This document shows positions 1 to 7,816 of a stretch of 64,000 nt of DNA, piece by piece. A program made the translations under genes and the position numbers. The notes beneath the pieces were generated by a model. It made no database searches and was not told where the DNA came from. It worked only from the letters and a program-made list of their open reading frames with translations. The DNA lies in the NCBI RefSeq assembly GCF_000422725.1, contig NZ_AUGP01000017.1, positions 1 through 64,000 on the forward strand, in the 5' to 3' direction. How positions within the stretch are numbered: the stretch's first letter is position 1; each line of letters opens with the position of its first letter. This DNA comes from Flavobacterium subsaxonicum WB 4.1-42 = DSM 21790. GTDB lineage: Bacteria; Bacteroidota; Bacteroidia; Flavobacteriales; Flavobacteriaceae.

Positions 1-120
1 CCCGCAAGCTTTTTCAAAAAAAAATTTAACCTTTTTTTTGAACCCGTCCCTCTCGGTGCGGTAAGCCAGGCTTGGTATTTCAGCTTTACAATGAGCACCT
101 TTCCTTTCGGTTAGGGAGGG

Positions 121-152
121 CAAAGATACTATCTTTTCCCTTTATCATCCAA
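121..152 (-). promoter_or_regulatory. Leftward Bacteroidota-type promoter P2
   Basis: On the minus strand, TTG (152-150) lies 21 nt before TATCTTTG (128-121). It is downstream of P1 and points the same way. A further TTTG at 18-15, followed by a run that leaves the window, could be the -33 box of a third promoter. No open reading frame is visible in the leader. Confidence 0.55.
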
Positions 153-247
153 GCTTTATTTTACTTTTTTTTTAACCTTTATTGCTATCGGTTAATGCCT
201 TGTTTGCGTTTTCAGTTTGTGTAAGAACTTGCTCTCTAATGCGGGTG

Positions 248-277
248 CAAAAGTACCACTTCTTTTCGCTTTTCAAA
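248..277 (-). promoter_or_regulatory. Leftward Bacteroidota-type promoter P1, rRNA-operon style
   Basis: Read on the minus strand, TTTG (277-274) is followed after 18 nt by TACTTTTG (255-248), a perfect TAnnTTTG element. It is the upstream member of a tandem set pointing off the left edge. Tandem promoters of this kind, followed by a long AT-rich leader, are typical of flavobacterial rRNA operons. The transcribed gene lies outside the window, so the rRNA assignment is inference. Confidence 0.6.
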
Positions 278-510
278 GCTTTATCTAAACCTTTTTTAAA
301 TGTTTTTCTTAACTCTTTGTTAATGTGAAGCTTGAATACGAAAGTTTTTTGTTATTTTTTGTTGGGAGGTGGATCTGGGTGGGGTTTTAAGGGTTTCAGA
401 GGTTAGATTGGGGCAGTTTTGTCGATTTGGTAATATAAGTAAAGGCTATTTCGCAAAGATTCTCAAAGAAGACACAAAGTTGCGCAAAGATTTACTCTTA
501 TATATAAGAA

Positions 511-672
511 GTCCTCTCCCCCAACCCCTCTCCACACGAGCGCAGCGAACTGGCGCAGCAAAGGAGAGGGGAGCCAGGAACGGGTACAGTGTGAATAACT
601 CTCATATAAACGAGAAGACCTCACCCCTAACCCCTCTCCAAGGGAAAGGAGAGCCGAGAACGGGTACTGTAT
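511..672. repeat. Two tandem copies of an intergenic CCTCTCC/GGAGAG hairpin repeat
   Basis: Copy one (about 511-588) and copy two (about 617-672) share a C-rich left arm containing AACCCCTCTCC, a right arm containing AAGGAGAG and a tail GAACGGGTAC. Each can fold into a hairpin. Similar elements are common between genes in many bacteria. A 104-codon frame that crosses both copies looks spurious. A fragment of the CACAAAG repeat family (about 445-490) lies just upstream. Confidence 0.6.
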
Positions 673-740
673 GGATATCGTAATGCCTAATCTTATATAT
701 AAGGAGTGCTAATTAATGGATAGCCTGAGGTATTAAAACA

Positions 741-767
741 GCAAAGGCCGGAATAATCCGGCCTTGC
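741..767 (-). terminator. Terminator of the 92-aa gene
   Basis: The hairpin AAGGCCGGA-ATAA-TCCGGCCTT is followed on the minus strand by a short T run. It lies 21 bases past the stop of the 788-1066 gene. Confidence 0.7.
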
Positions 768-787
768 TATATTCTATATAGAGTACG

Positions 788-1066
788 TTATATTTTACTA
801 AAATCTTCTATACACTTTTTTGCATAGAGTTTTGTAATATTAAATACCCTACGTTTGGCTTCGGTATCTTTTTCGAGGTTGTGTTTTGAGAGAAAGTTTA
901 CAGCAGTATTTTCGAATTCTTTTTGCAGGTCGTTTATAAATGTTTCAAGCTTAGAACCTCCAGCCGATAAATACACCTCGCTATGGTATTTTTTATGAAA
1001 ATCTTTGTGCAAATCTGTGCAGGCGCGTTCTAACTGGTGTTCTAACTCCTTATAATTGAAATCCAT
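788..1066 (-). CDS. Small conserved protein, paralogue of the 1181-1462 product
   Basis: This is a 92-residue soluble protein of mostly helical, charged composition, with no signal peptide and no membrane segment. I do not recognise the family. It aligns along its whole length with the product of 1181-1462. Shared features are an N-terminal LE/ACxD segment, KDxxxKYxS, a central GG, an EFxN(T/A)A stretch and a C-terminal AKKCI motif. Both copies keep the two cysteines, one near residue 16 and one near 86. The gene follows its paralogue in the same direction after 114 bases and has its own terminator. The function is unknown. Confidence 0.8.
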   Translation of the reverse strand: MDFNYKELEHQLERACTDLHKDFHKKYHSEVYLSAGGSKLETFINDLQKEFENTAVNFLSKHNLEKDTEAKRRVFNITKLYAKKCIEDFSKI

Positions 1067-1180
1067 TATTCTATGTATTTTAATTTGGAGGACAAAATAA
1101 ACAAATTGCTGCCTTACAAAAGTTATAAAATTTAACTTAAAATTAGTAAAATTTTTCGTTCTATTTTAAGCATACCACCC

Positions 1181-1462
1181 TTACCTTACCTGACCGTAAA
1201 AGTCTATACACTTCTTAGCGTGCTTTTTAGCAATAGCAGTTATAAGCCTAAGCCCTTCTGCATCATTACTTAGTTTGTTGTTGGTAATAAATAATTGCGC
1301 AGCGTTATCAAATTCTGTTTTAATTAAATCAAAAAAGGCATTAAGCATATCGGCACCGCCCGCTTGGTAGGTAGACTTGTATTTACCAGTAAGGTCTTTT
1401 ATTACGTCATCGCAGGCGCAATCAAAATCTTTTTCTAAAACAGAATAATCCACAGGCATCAT
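1181..1462 (-). CDS. Small conserved protein, paralogue of the 788-1066 product
   Basis: This 93-residue protein has no signal peptide or membrane segment. It is the upstream member of a tandem paralogous pair. The conserved residues are the ACDD/ACTD motif, KDLTGKY, a glycine pair near residue 35, EFDNAA, and AKKCI at the C-terminus. The start could be Met1 or Met2. The spacing of the two conserved cysteines, the same in both copies, suggests a disulfide or metal site, but that is inference. The pair looks like a local duplication that has diverged considerably. Confidence 0.8.
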   Translation of the reverse strand: MMPVDYSVLEKDFDCACDDVIKDLTGKYKSTYQAGGADMLNAFFDLIKTEFDNAAQLFITNNKLSNDAEGLRLITAIAKKHAKKCIDFYGQVR

Positions 1463-1552
1463 TATTACTATTAATTAATTACATTTTATTATAAAGCTAA
1501 TTTACAATTTTTACAGACTAATTTAACAAAGGTTTTCTTAAAATACGCTTAA

Positions 1553-1587
1553 ACAAAAAAAAGTCCTTTGAAATTAATCAAAGGACT
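1553..1587 (-). terminator. Terminator of tRNA-His
   Basis: The stem AGTCCTTTG/CAAAGGACT with an 8-base loop is followed on the minus strand by a run of seven T. It lies 11 bases after the tRNA 3' end. Confidence 0.85.
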
Positions 1588-1597
1588 CATAAATCAG

Positions 1598-1672
<75 letters not shown>

Positions 1673-1736
1673 ATTTATTTTGCGAGTGCAAATCTATAAC
1701 TGTTTTACGGTTTTTGCAAATAAAATTTACACTTTT

Positions 1737-2453
1737 TTATATCAAATCTGCTAAACTGTTCACTGCCAAATGCCTCTCTACTGTAAAACCTTCGGCATAT
1801 TCGGTATTTATAAGCCTGCCAAGGTCGGCGGCACGGTAAAGTATGCTGTCTTTAAAGTTTTTTGTGGCAATTGGTGTAACCGGCTCGGTACTGTTTGGGT
1901 CGTAAAATTGCGACTTATACGCCATTAACGATGCCACTTTTACATCTATAAAACCGGTAACATCTACCACAAAATCGGGCTCCAGGTTTTTCCACTGTAT
2001 GTAATGATACACCAGTTTTGGCCTCCAGGCCTGCTGGCTAACGCCATCTACAGTGGTTACTATTTTGCGAAGCCCTGAAAGGAACGAAGCATCTGACACT
2101 AATTTACTGCCTTTTGCATGGTCTATATGCCTGTCATCAACAGCGTTGGCAATTACAATTTCGGGTTGGTATTTGCGTATCATTTTTATAACCTCAAGCT
2201 GGTGTGCTTCATCATTAATAAAAAAGCCATCTCTAAAGCTAAGGTTTTCTCTTACGCTAACACCAAGTATTTTAGCAGCATCGGCAGCTTCGCGGTCTCT
2301 AATTTCTGCCGATCCGCGGGTACCAAGCTCGCCTCGGGTTAAATCTACAATTCCTACTTTTTTACCAAGAGAAATTTCTTTGGCTATTGTAGCGCCACAG
2401 CTCAGTTCTATATCATCGGGGTGTGCGCCAAAAACAAGTATATCTAATTTCAT
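1737..2453 (-). CDS. bshB1: Bacillithiol biosynthesis deacetylase BshB1
   Basis: This is a zinc-dependent deacetylase that removes acetate from GlcNAc-malate, the second step of bacillithiol synthesis in the cytoplasm. The 238 residues match the family length. The LmbE/PIG-L fold signature AHPDD is at residues 10-14, giving His11 and Asp14 as zinc ligands and Asp13 as the likely catalytic base. The third ligand lies in the HIDH motif at 109-112. The family-typical FRDGFF stretch is near 73-78. No other bsh gene is in the window. The gene stands alone between the tRNA and the menaquinone genes. Confidence 0.95.
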   Translation of the reverse strand: MKLDILVFGAHPDDIELSCGATIAKEISLGKKVGIVDLTRGELGTRGSAEIRDREAADAAKILGVSVRENLSFRDGFFINDEAHQLEVIKMIRKYQPEIVIANAVDDRHIDHAKGSKLVSDASFLSGLRKIVTTVDGVSQQAWRPKLVYHYIQWKNLEPDFVVDVTGFIDVKVASLMAYKSQFYDPNSTEPVTPIATKNFKDSILYRAADLGRLINTEYAEGFTVERHLAVNSLADLI

Positions 2454-2460
2454 TATTTAG

Positions 2461-2546
2461 TTGCAAAGTTTAAAGCTGCAAAGTTACGAAGATTTTATAA
2501 GAAGGAGTTGCAAAGTGGCAAAGTAACAAAGTTGCAAAGTTGCAGA
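2461..2546. repeat. Iterated GTTGCAAAG words between bshB1 and menF
   Basis: About five imperfect copies of a 9-base word (TTGCAAAGT and variants such as GTGGCAAAG and GTAACAAAG) fill this spacer. On the minus strand each reads as ACTTTGCAAC. One of them, TAACTTTG at 2488-2481, matches the TAnnTTTG promoter element and could drive bshB1. Confidence 0.5.
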
Positions 2547-2558
2547 TCTGGCACATTA

Positions 2559-3614
2559 TTATAACACCTTCCTCATCGTCATGCTCTTGTTTACCGTTTC
2601 AAAAAATTCTTTTTCGGGGTTACTGTCTTTAGTAATGCCACACCCTATATATAAATGGGCCTGCTGATGCCCTACCTTCATGCAACGCAGGTTTACAAAA
2701 AGGTCGGTTGCGGTTTGACCCGTATTAAAATCATGGTTGATTTCTCCGAGGAATCCCGAATAATACTCCCTGTTATACCCTTCGTGCTCTAATAAATACT
2801 GCTGCGCCTCTTTTTTAGGGAGTCCGCAAACGGCTGGTGTTGGGTGTAAAGTGTTTATTACCGACTGTAAACTATCTGCACTCTTTAACTCGGCAGAAAT
2901 ATCGGTCTTTATATGTACAATGTTGCCGGCCCTAAAAGTATACGGCTCGGTAGTGTTAATGTTGCTTACATACTCTTTAAGTTCGGTAAGAATATAATCC
3001 GTAACAAAACGCTGTTCCTGCTGTTCTTTATCTTCCCAAACCGCAACTTCTCTCTCCTTATATAATTGTGTACCGGCAAGGGCAACGGTATGCAGGGTAT
3101 TGTTTTCAACTTTTAAAAGCTGCTCTGGCGTTGCACCCATCCACAAGCCGGCTTCAGGATGATAAAAGCAATACCTGAAAGCAGCAGGATAAGCCGACAG
3201 CATTTTTTTAAATATCGACACAACATCGGCATCATGTAAATCGACACCCTCCGTACGTGATAATACGAGCTTCTGGAAGTTGCCACCCTTAATAGCTGCT
3301 ACACTCTGAGTTACCAAGGCTTCAAAATTGCTTTTTGCAGTTGGGTCTATTACAGGTTTATCCTGATGGGAAGGCGTTTCGAAACCTGCATCCAACTCAT
3401 CCGAAAGCACCTCTGCAATATCAGCGGGTATAAAAATAGTGGTGCCTTGCGCAAATGGTGCAAAAACAAAGCCCGGTTTTTCGAAGTCTACAGGGTGGGT
3501 TTGCCCATCATTCTGAAATGTACCTGTAATTGTAGTACTGCCCGGCTTGCTGTATACCGCAAAAGGCAGGTTGTTTTGTAATTGTTGTTTTAATCTGGAA
3601 AATAAATGGGTCAT
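2559..3614 (-). CDS. menF: Isochorismate synthase (chorismate-binding family)
   Basis: It converts chorismate to isochorismate, the committed step of menaquinone synthesis. The C-terminal half carries the chorismate-binding family features: a segment with KLVLSRTE near residue 116, the WMGATPEQLL motif, an ALAGT motif, and the HPTPAVCGLPK motif near 265. The frame remains open 6 codons upstream to a GTG, but that codon lies inside a CACGAATTACAC repeat, so the ATG at 3614 is the better start (351 residues). The adjacent hotdog thioesterase gene (3699-4124) fits the same pathway. A salicylate or siderophore role (EntC/DhbC) is possible but has no support nearby. Confidence 0.85.
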   Translation of the reverse strand: MTHLFSRLKQQLQNNLPFAVYSKPGSTTITGTFQNDGQTHPVDFEKPGFVFAPFAQGTTIFIPADIAEVLSDELDAGFETPSHQDKPVIDPTAKSNFEALVTQSVAAIKGGNFQKLVLSRTEGVDLHDADVVSIFKKMLSAYPAAFRYCFYHPEAGLWMGATPEQLLKVENNTLHTVALAGTQLYKEREVAVWEDKEQQEQRFVTDYILTELKEYVSNINTTEPYTFRAGNIVHIKTDISAELKSADSLQSVINTLHPTPAVCGLPKKEAQQYLLEHEGYNREYYSGFLGEINHDFNTGQTATDLFVNLRCMKVGHQQAHLYIGCGITKDSNPEKEFFETVNKSMTMRKVL

Positions 3615-3698
3615 ATATAATTTTTTTGCCACGAATTACACCAATTTCACCAATTTTAAATTGATGTTGAGAAGTTGCTGTAAACTAAAAACTGTAAA

Positions 3699-4124
3699 CT
3701 ATCTTCTCCTCGGCATTACCATATTTGTAATTTTGCAAAGCGATATTAGTTTACCGGCTTCGTCGGTTATTTTAATTTCCCATAAATGCAGGCTCCTGCC
3801 CTGGTGCACTATGCGTGCCGTGGCAGTAACTACGCCATCGCGCTTGGCGCGAAGGTGGTTAGCCGATATTTCGATACCCCGTACTTCCTGTATTTCGGGG
3901 TTAATAAACATTATAGAGGCTGCACTGCCCACGCTTTCGGCCAGGGCAACGCTTGCACCGCCATGCAACAGGCCCATTGGCTGGTGTACCCTTGGGTTTA
4001 CCGGCATTGTTGCTTGCAAAAAATCTTCGCCAGCATCGGTAAATACAATATCAAGCGTTTCCATAAGGGTGTTTTTACAGTAGTTGTTGCACATTATAAG
4101 TGCTGCTTCTTTATCAAAGGCCAT
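3699..4124 (-). CDS. menI: PaaI-family hotdog thioesterase, probable DHNA-CoA hydrolase
   Basis: This 141-residue single-domain hotdog thioesterase hydrolyses an aromatic acyl-CoA. The diagnostic segment is HQPMGLLHGGASVALAES near residues 47-64, with the helix and the His-Gly-Gly typical of the PaaI/MenI group. It sits directly upstream of isochorismate synthase in the same direction (84 bases to the ATG chosen there). That favours 1,4-dihydroxy-2-naphthoyl-CoA hydrolase in menaquinone synthesis over a phenylacetate role, for which no genes are present. The symbol is a context-based choice. Confidence 0.75.
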   Translation of the reverse strand: MAFDKEAALIMCNNYCKNTLMETLDIVFTDAGEDFLQATMPVNPRVHQPMGLLHGGASVALAESVGSAASIMFINPEIQEVRGIEISANHLRAKRDGVVTATARIVHQGRSLHLWEIKITDEAGKLISLCKITNMVMPRRR

Positions 4125-4140
4125 TTAGTGTTGTTTTAAG

Positions 4141-4370
4141 AAATGTAAAAGTACAAAAGAAGGAGCAAGTCTGAAAGTCGAAAGTCATAAAGTCATAAGG
4201 TCGTAAAGTCTAAAGTCAGAAGGTCGAAAGTTATAAAGTCGAAAGTCCGTGGTTGGGAAGTCTGATAGAAAAAAGTTAAGGGTCGAAAGCGAGCACCTGA
4301 CTTGATGACCTGATAACTTTCGACTTTACACCTCTATGACTTTAACACTAAAAATCATAAACCTTCGTTA
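4141..4370. repeat. Degenerate AAAGTC array with inverted partner
   Basis: The gap of about 310 bases between menI and the next gene holds about ten variants of a 6-9 base word (AAAGTC, GAAAGTC, ATAAAGTC). A 12-base perfect inverted match, GTCGAAAGTTAT (4223-4234) against ATAACTTTCGAC (4313-4324), lets the region fold back. I see no gene or clear promoter inside it. Confidence 0.55.
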
Positions 4371-4433
4371 ACACTACAAATGCTTTTAAAAATTTAGAAT
4401 TAATAGCTACTTTTACCAAAAATTGTTTTTTAT

Positions 4434-6050
4434 ATGCGCCACATTTTACTTTTACTATTATTGGGTTTTGCGTTTACGTTTACATCTTGCCGCGACGATT
4501 TTGAGTTTGAGACCAGTTCTGGCACAGGGCTTGAGTTTTCGCGCGATACCGTATACCTGGACACCGTGTTTAGCAACATTGGTTCCAGCACCTATACTTT
4601 AAAGGTATACAACCGTAGCAATAAAGACATTAGCATACCCAGCATACGTTTAAGAAAAGGCGATGCCTCTAAATACCGACTAATGGTAGACGGTGTTCCC
4701 GGCAAATCATTCAGCAATGTGGAGTTGCTGGCAAAAGACAGCATGTATGTGTTTATAGAAACCACAGCCAACATTGCCGATGCCAACGCCACCGATTTTT
4801 TATATACCGATGAAATAGATTTTGTAGGCAGTGCCGGCACTCAGGATGTTAACCTGGTTACCCTTATTCAGGATGCGTATTTTTTATACCCACAGCGTAA
4901 CGAACTTGGACAGTACGAAGCCGTTAGGTACGACGACGAACTTACTGATGATGGCGAAGAAGTGTATATATACGGCTTTAACTTAAACGAAGCCGAAAAT
5001 GATAACGAACTGCATTTTAACAACACTAAGCCCTATGTAATATACGGTTATGCTACCGTGCCCGATGGTAAAACGCTGGTGGTAGACCCGGGTGCACGAG
5101 TGCATTTTCATGCTGATTCCGGACTTATGGTTAGGCCGGGTGCTACGTTAAATATAAATGGGGCAGCCTCTGTAACCCCGGATAACGAGAACGAAGTTGT
5201 TTTTGAAGGCGACAGGCTGGAGCCCGATTTTGCTGAGACTTCGGGCCAGTGGGGTGCTATTTTATTAATGTCTGATAAAGATAATGTAATTAACCACCTC
5301 ACCCTTAAAAATGCTACAGTAGGCATTATATCGCAGCGCATTAATGCTGCCACAACGCCTAAGCTGCAAATTAATAACTCGCAAATTTACAACTGCACCA
5401 ACTACGGTTTGCTGTCGTACACCTCTAACATATCCGGAGAAAATACGGTGGTAAACAATTCAGGTCAGGCTTCGGTTGCACTTGTATACGGAGGCCAGTA
5501 CGATTTTAAGCACTGTACGTTTGCCAACTACTTTAATAGCTACAACCAGGTGCCACTGCTTATAAACAACTATATAGAAGATGCCGACGGTAAATATGCT
5601 TACCATCTTAATGCCAGCTTTGGCAACTGTATTGTATATGGTTCGGGCAACGTGGGTATGTCGTTAGACCGATTTAACGACCCTGCTTACACCTACACTA
5701 TTACTTTTACCAACAGCCTTTTAAAACTTATAGACACCACCAACCAGCTTAAAACCAACGAGCTGTATCCTGGCGATAGCGGCACTGGCAACAACCCTAC
5801 CCTTGTGGCCTACAACAACTGCCAGTTGGCAAGAACATCTACCCGCAACAAGCCTGCTTATCAAGATCCGCAAAATAATAAGCTCAACCTTTTTACCAAT
5901 ACCAGTATTGATGCGCAATACCCTGGCCCGGAAAATACGGCCGATGCTACGATAGCGGCACAGGTTCCGTTTGATATTACAGGGGCTTCGAGGCCATCGG
6001 GTGGTGCCGATATTGGCGCTTACGAAAGCAGGCCCGAACCGGCTGAATAA
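4434..6050 (+). CDS. Lipoprotein with probable right-handed beta-helix region
   Basis: This 538-residue protein has a lipoprotein signal (hydrophobic residues 3-15, then FTFTSC with Cys19 as the lipidation site). The acidic RDD after the Cys fits surface-exported flavobacterial lipoproteins. Residues about 30-130 look like an Ig-like domain (a repeated DTV-type beta pattern). From about 200 to 420 there are short glycine- and asparagine-rich strands with repeated NN and IYNC turns, the look of parallel beta-helix repeats. The C-terminus ends with GGADIGAYE, a motif common at the end of such adhesin or polysaccharide-lyase-like proteins. There is no catalytic motif that I can name. It is probably a surface structural or binding protein. 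Confidence 0.8.
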   Translation: MRHILLLLLLGFAFTFTSCRDDFEFETSSGTGLEFSRDTVYLDTVFSNIGSSTYTLKVYNRSNKDISIPSIRLRKGDASKYRLMVDGVPGKSFSNVELLAKDSMYVFIETTANIADANATDFLYTDEIDFVGSAGTQDVNLVTLIQDAYFLYPQRNELGQYEAVRYDDELTDDGEEVYIYGFNLNEAENDNELHFNNTKPYVIYGYATVPDGKTLVVDPGARVHFHADSGLMVRPGATLNINGAASVTPDNENEVVFEGDRLEPDFAETSGQWGAILLMSDKDNVINHLTLKNATVGIISQRINAATTPKLQINNSQIYNCTNYGLLSYTSNISGENTVVNNSGQASVALVYGGQYDFKHCTFANYFNSYNQVPLLINNYIEDADGKYAYHLNASFGNCIVYGSGNVGMSLDRFNDPAYTYTITFTNSLLKLIDTTNQLKTNELYPGDSGTGNNPTLVAYNNCQLARTSTRNKPAYQDPQNNKLNLFTNTSIDAQYPGPENTADATIAAQVPFDITGASRPSGGADIGAYESRPEPAE

Positions 6051-6113
6051 TTTTTCCTGAAATCGTGTTATTATTTTTCATAATTTTAGCTAACAAACTA
6101 AAAACCAACAATT

Positions 6114-6692
6114 ATGAAAAATGTAGTAACAACAGTAGCCGTACTTGCGCTGTGCTTTACCCTGGGCAGCGCAACCGCACAAACTAAAGATGAAGCAGCC
6201 ATGCAAAAAGCCTGGGAAGCCTATGCTGCCCCCGGCGATATGCACAAGCTCCTGGCCGACGAGACCGGAACCTGGAATGTGGATATGACTTTTTGGATGG
6301 ATGCCAATGCAAAGCCTGAAACCAGCAAGTCGGTATCTGAATCTAAAATGATTTTGGGTGGCCGCTATCAGGAGGTAACCTACAAGGGCAACCTTATGGG
6401 CATGGACTGGGAGGCTAAGAACACTATTGCTTACAACAACAAATCTAAAGAGTTTACCTCTACCTTTATAGACAACAGCGGTACCGGTATGATGGTTGCT
6501 GTTGGTACGTATAACCCTGCCACTAAAACCATAACCTTTAAAGGCGAAATGACCGACCCGCTTACCGGCAAAGCAGTTAAGTACAGAGAAATTTATACTA
6601 TTGTAGATGCCAATACCCGCAAACTGGTTGCCTACGATACTAAAGACGGCAAAGAATACAAGAGCATGGAGATTGTATTAAAGAGGAATTAG
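6114..6692 (+). CDS. Secreted DUF1579-family protein
   Basis: This 192-residue protein has a Sec signal peptide (residues 1-22, ending ATAQ). The mature part matches the DUF1579 pattern: LADETGTWNVDMTFW near the start, a GGRYQEVTYKG strand, and YNNKSKEFTSTFIDNSGTGM. This is a beta-barrel, lipocalin-like fold whose role is unknown. It is 63 bases after the beta-helix lipoprotein gene and may be cotranscribed with it. It is probably periplasmic. Confidence 0.85.
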   Translation: MKNVVTTVAVLALCFTLGSATAQTKDEAAMQKAWEAYAAPGDMHKLLADETGTWNVDMTFWMDANAKPETSKSVSESKMILGGRYQEVTYKGNLMGMDWEAKNTIAYNNKSKEFTSTFIDNSGTGMMVAVGTYNPATKTITFKGEMTDPLTGKAVKYREIYTIVDANTRKLVAYDTKDGKEYKSMEIVLKRN

Positions 6693-6708
6693 AAAGAATA
6701 ATACAGCC

Positions 6709-6787
6709 ACAAATTACACAAATTTCACTAATTAAAAACTGCTACAATTGCAGAGGTTAAATTGGTGTAATTCGTGTAATTTGTGGT
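6709..6787. repeat. Inverted repeat of the CACAAATTACAC family
   Basis: The left arm (about 6713-6738, beginning CCACAAATTACAC) and the right arm (about 6761-6787, ending GTGTAATTTGTGG) form a long imperfect hairpin between convergent genes. Related single arms lie at 3629-3657 and 28799-28826. It could act as a bidirectional terminator. Confidence 0.6.
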
Positions 6788-6795
6788 TAAATCTT

Positions 6796-7617
6796 TTATA
6801 ACCTCCAGTTATTCTTTACTATTTCAGCAGTGGGAATTACGCACGACCTGCTTTCATCTTCTGATGCAAATATCTTAATAGTTCCACCAACCTTGTGGGT
6901 GCTAAGTATCGAAAAATCATGTACGCGCGATTCGCCAAAAATTTTGTTCCCGCCTCTACCAATATAGTCATAATATACCGTAATACTCTTACCAACGCCC
7001 GAAACCGGCATGCCAGGGTTGGGCACCATTGATAGTATGGTAGCCTCTTTTACAATGCCGTTTTTATACAAATTAAAATCTCTTAGGGCGGGTAACAATC
7101 CTATCAGTGTGAATACTGCGCCAATTGTAAAAAAGATAGCGGGCAATATAAAAAACAACGCAACAGGAAAAGAAAAGGGTTCCATATCCTGAATAGCCGA
7201 TTCGCCTTCGTATTCCTTTACCGTGATTTTATCGCCAACGTTAAGGCGGGAAGCCTCGTCAATCTCCATAGTCTGGAATTTGTCCTGCTTATCTCTGCCG
7301 TTCATGGTATAAGAGTAGCTAATAATGCGTGGATTTTCTCCGTTTATCGATACATTGGTAAGTGCATCAATATTTGTAATACGGGCTTGTACAGCAGTGC
7401 CGTGCTGGTTAATCGCATCAAAATTATACTTTTGATAAGGCTCCTGTATAGAACCGGTAACCACTATCATAATGGGGAGGATCACAAAAACGGCTAACAA
7501 TGTAAATACAATTCCCAGTCTCGAAAATGGGCTTTTACTAAAAGTCAGTTTAAACAGCGATGAAAGTTTTACGTGCCTCTTGTCCATTTTTATTGATATC
7601 GTTAAATTACTATTCAA
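6796..7617 (-). CDS. DUF3592-like membrane protein
   Basis: This protein of 263-273 residues has two predicted membrane segments (about 37-57 and 152-177), each followed by a beta-rich soluble part. That is the duplicated arrangement seen in DUF3592 proteins, with pairs such as GTAVQARITNI and GIVKEATILSM before each soluble domain. The second half contains VYYDYIGRGG and a Cys near the C-terminus. An internal ATG at 7587 (MDKRHVKL) could be the true start. The function is unknown and there is no operon partner. Confidence 0.75.
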   Translation of the reverse strand: MNSNLTISIKMDKRHVKLSSLFKLTFSKSPFSRLGIVFTLLAVFVILPIMIVVTGSIQEPYQKYNFDAINQHGTAVQARITNIDALTNVSINGENPRIISYSYTMNGRDKQDKFQTMEIDEASRLNVGDKITVKEYEGESAIQDMEPFSFPVALFFILPAIFFTIGAVFTLIGLLPALRDFNLYKNGIVKEATILSMVPNPGMPVSGVGKSITVYYDYIGRGGNKIFGESRVHDFSILSTHKVGGTIKIFASEDESRSCVIPTAEIVKNNWRL

Positions 7618-7757
7618 ATATATACCTTTCTAACAACCTTTTAAAGGTATTATTAGTTTTTAGAACGCATTTTAATATTTACATGCAACGCAGCAGGTAA
7701 AATTTTAAAAGGCTAATTATTACGGTGTTAATTATGCATTTTAACTAACCTATAATG

Positions 7758-7789
7758 TTTGCCCATTTCCGGTTTTTTGATTAATTTCG
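7758..7789 (+). promoter_or_regulatory. Probable purL promoter
   Basis: TTTG (7758-7761), 20 nt, then TAATTTCG (7782-7789), which is one base off the TAnnTTTG consensus. It ends 27 bases before the purL ATG. Confidence 0.5.
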
Positions 7790-7816
7790 CAGCTTCAAAC
7801 AACAACACACATAAAA

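Noticed and set aside
369-683. 104-codon frame on the plus strand
   Set aside because: It runs straight through two copies of a hairpin repeat and has repeat-derived composition; there is no protein-like pattern.
2559-3632. GTG at 3632 as start of isochorismate synthase
   Set aside because: The codon lies inside a CACGAATTACAC repeat; the ATG at 3614 is a better start.
4141-4340. CRISPR array
   Set aside because: The repeated words are 6-9 bases, irregularly spaced and degenerate, with no unique spacers and no cas genes.
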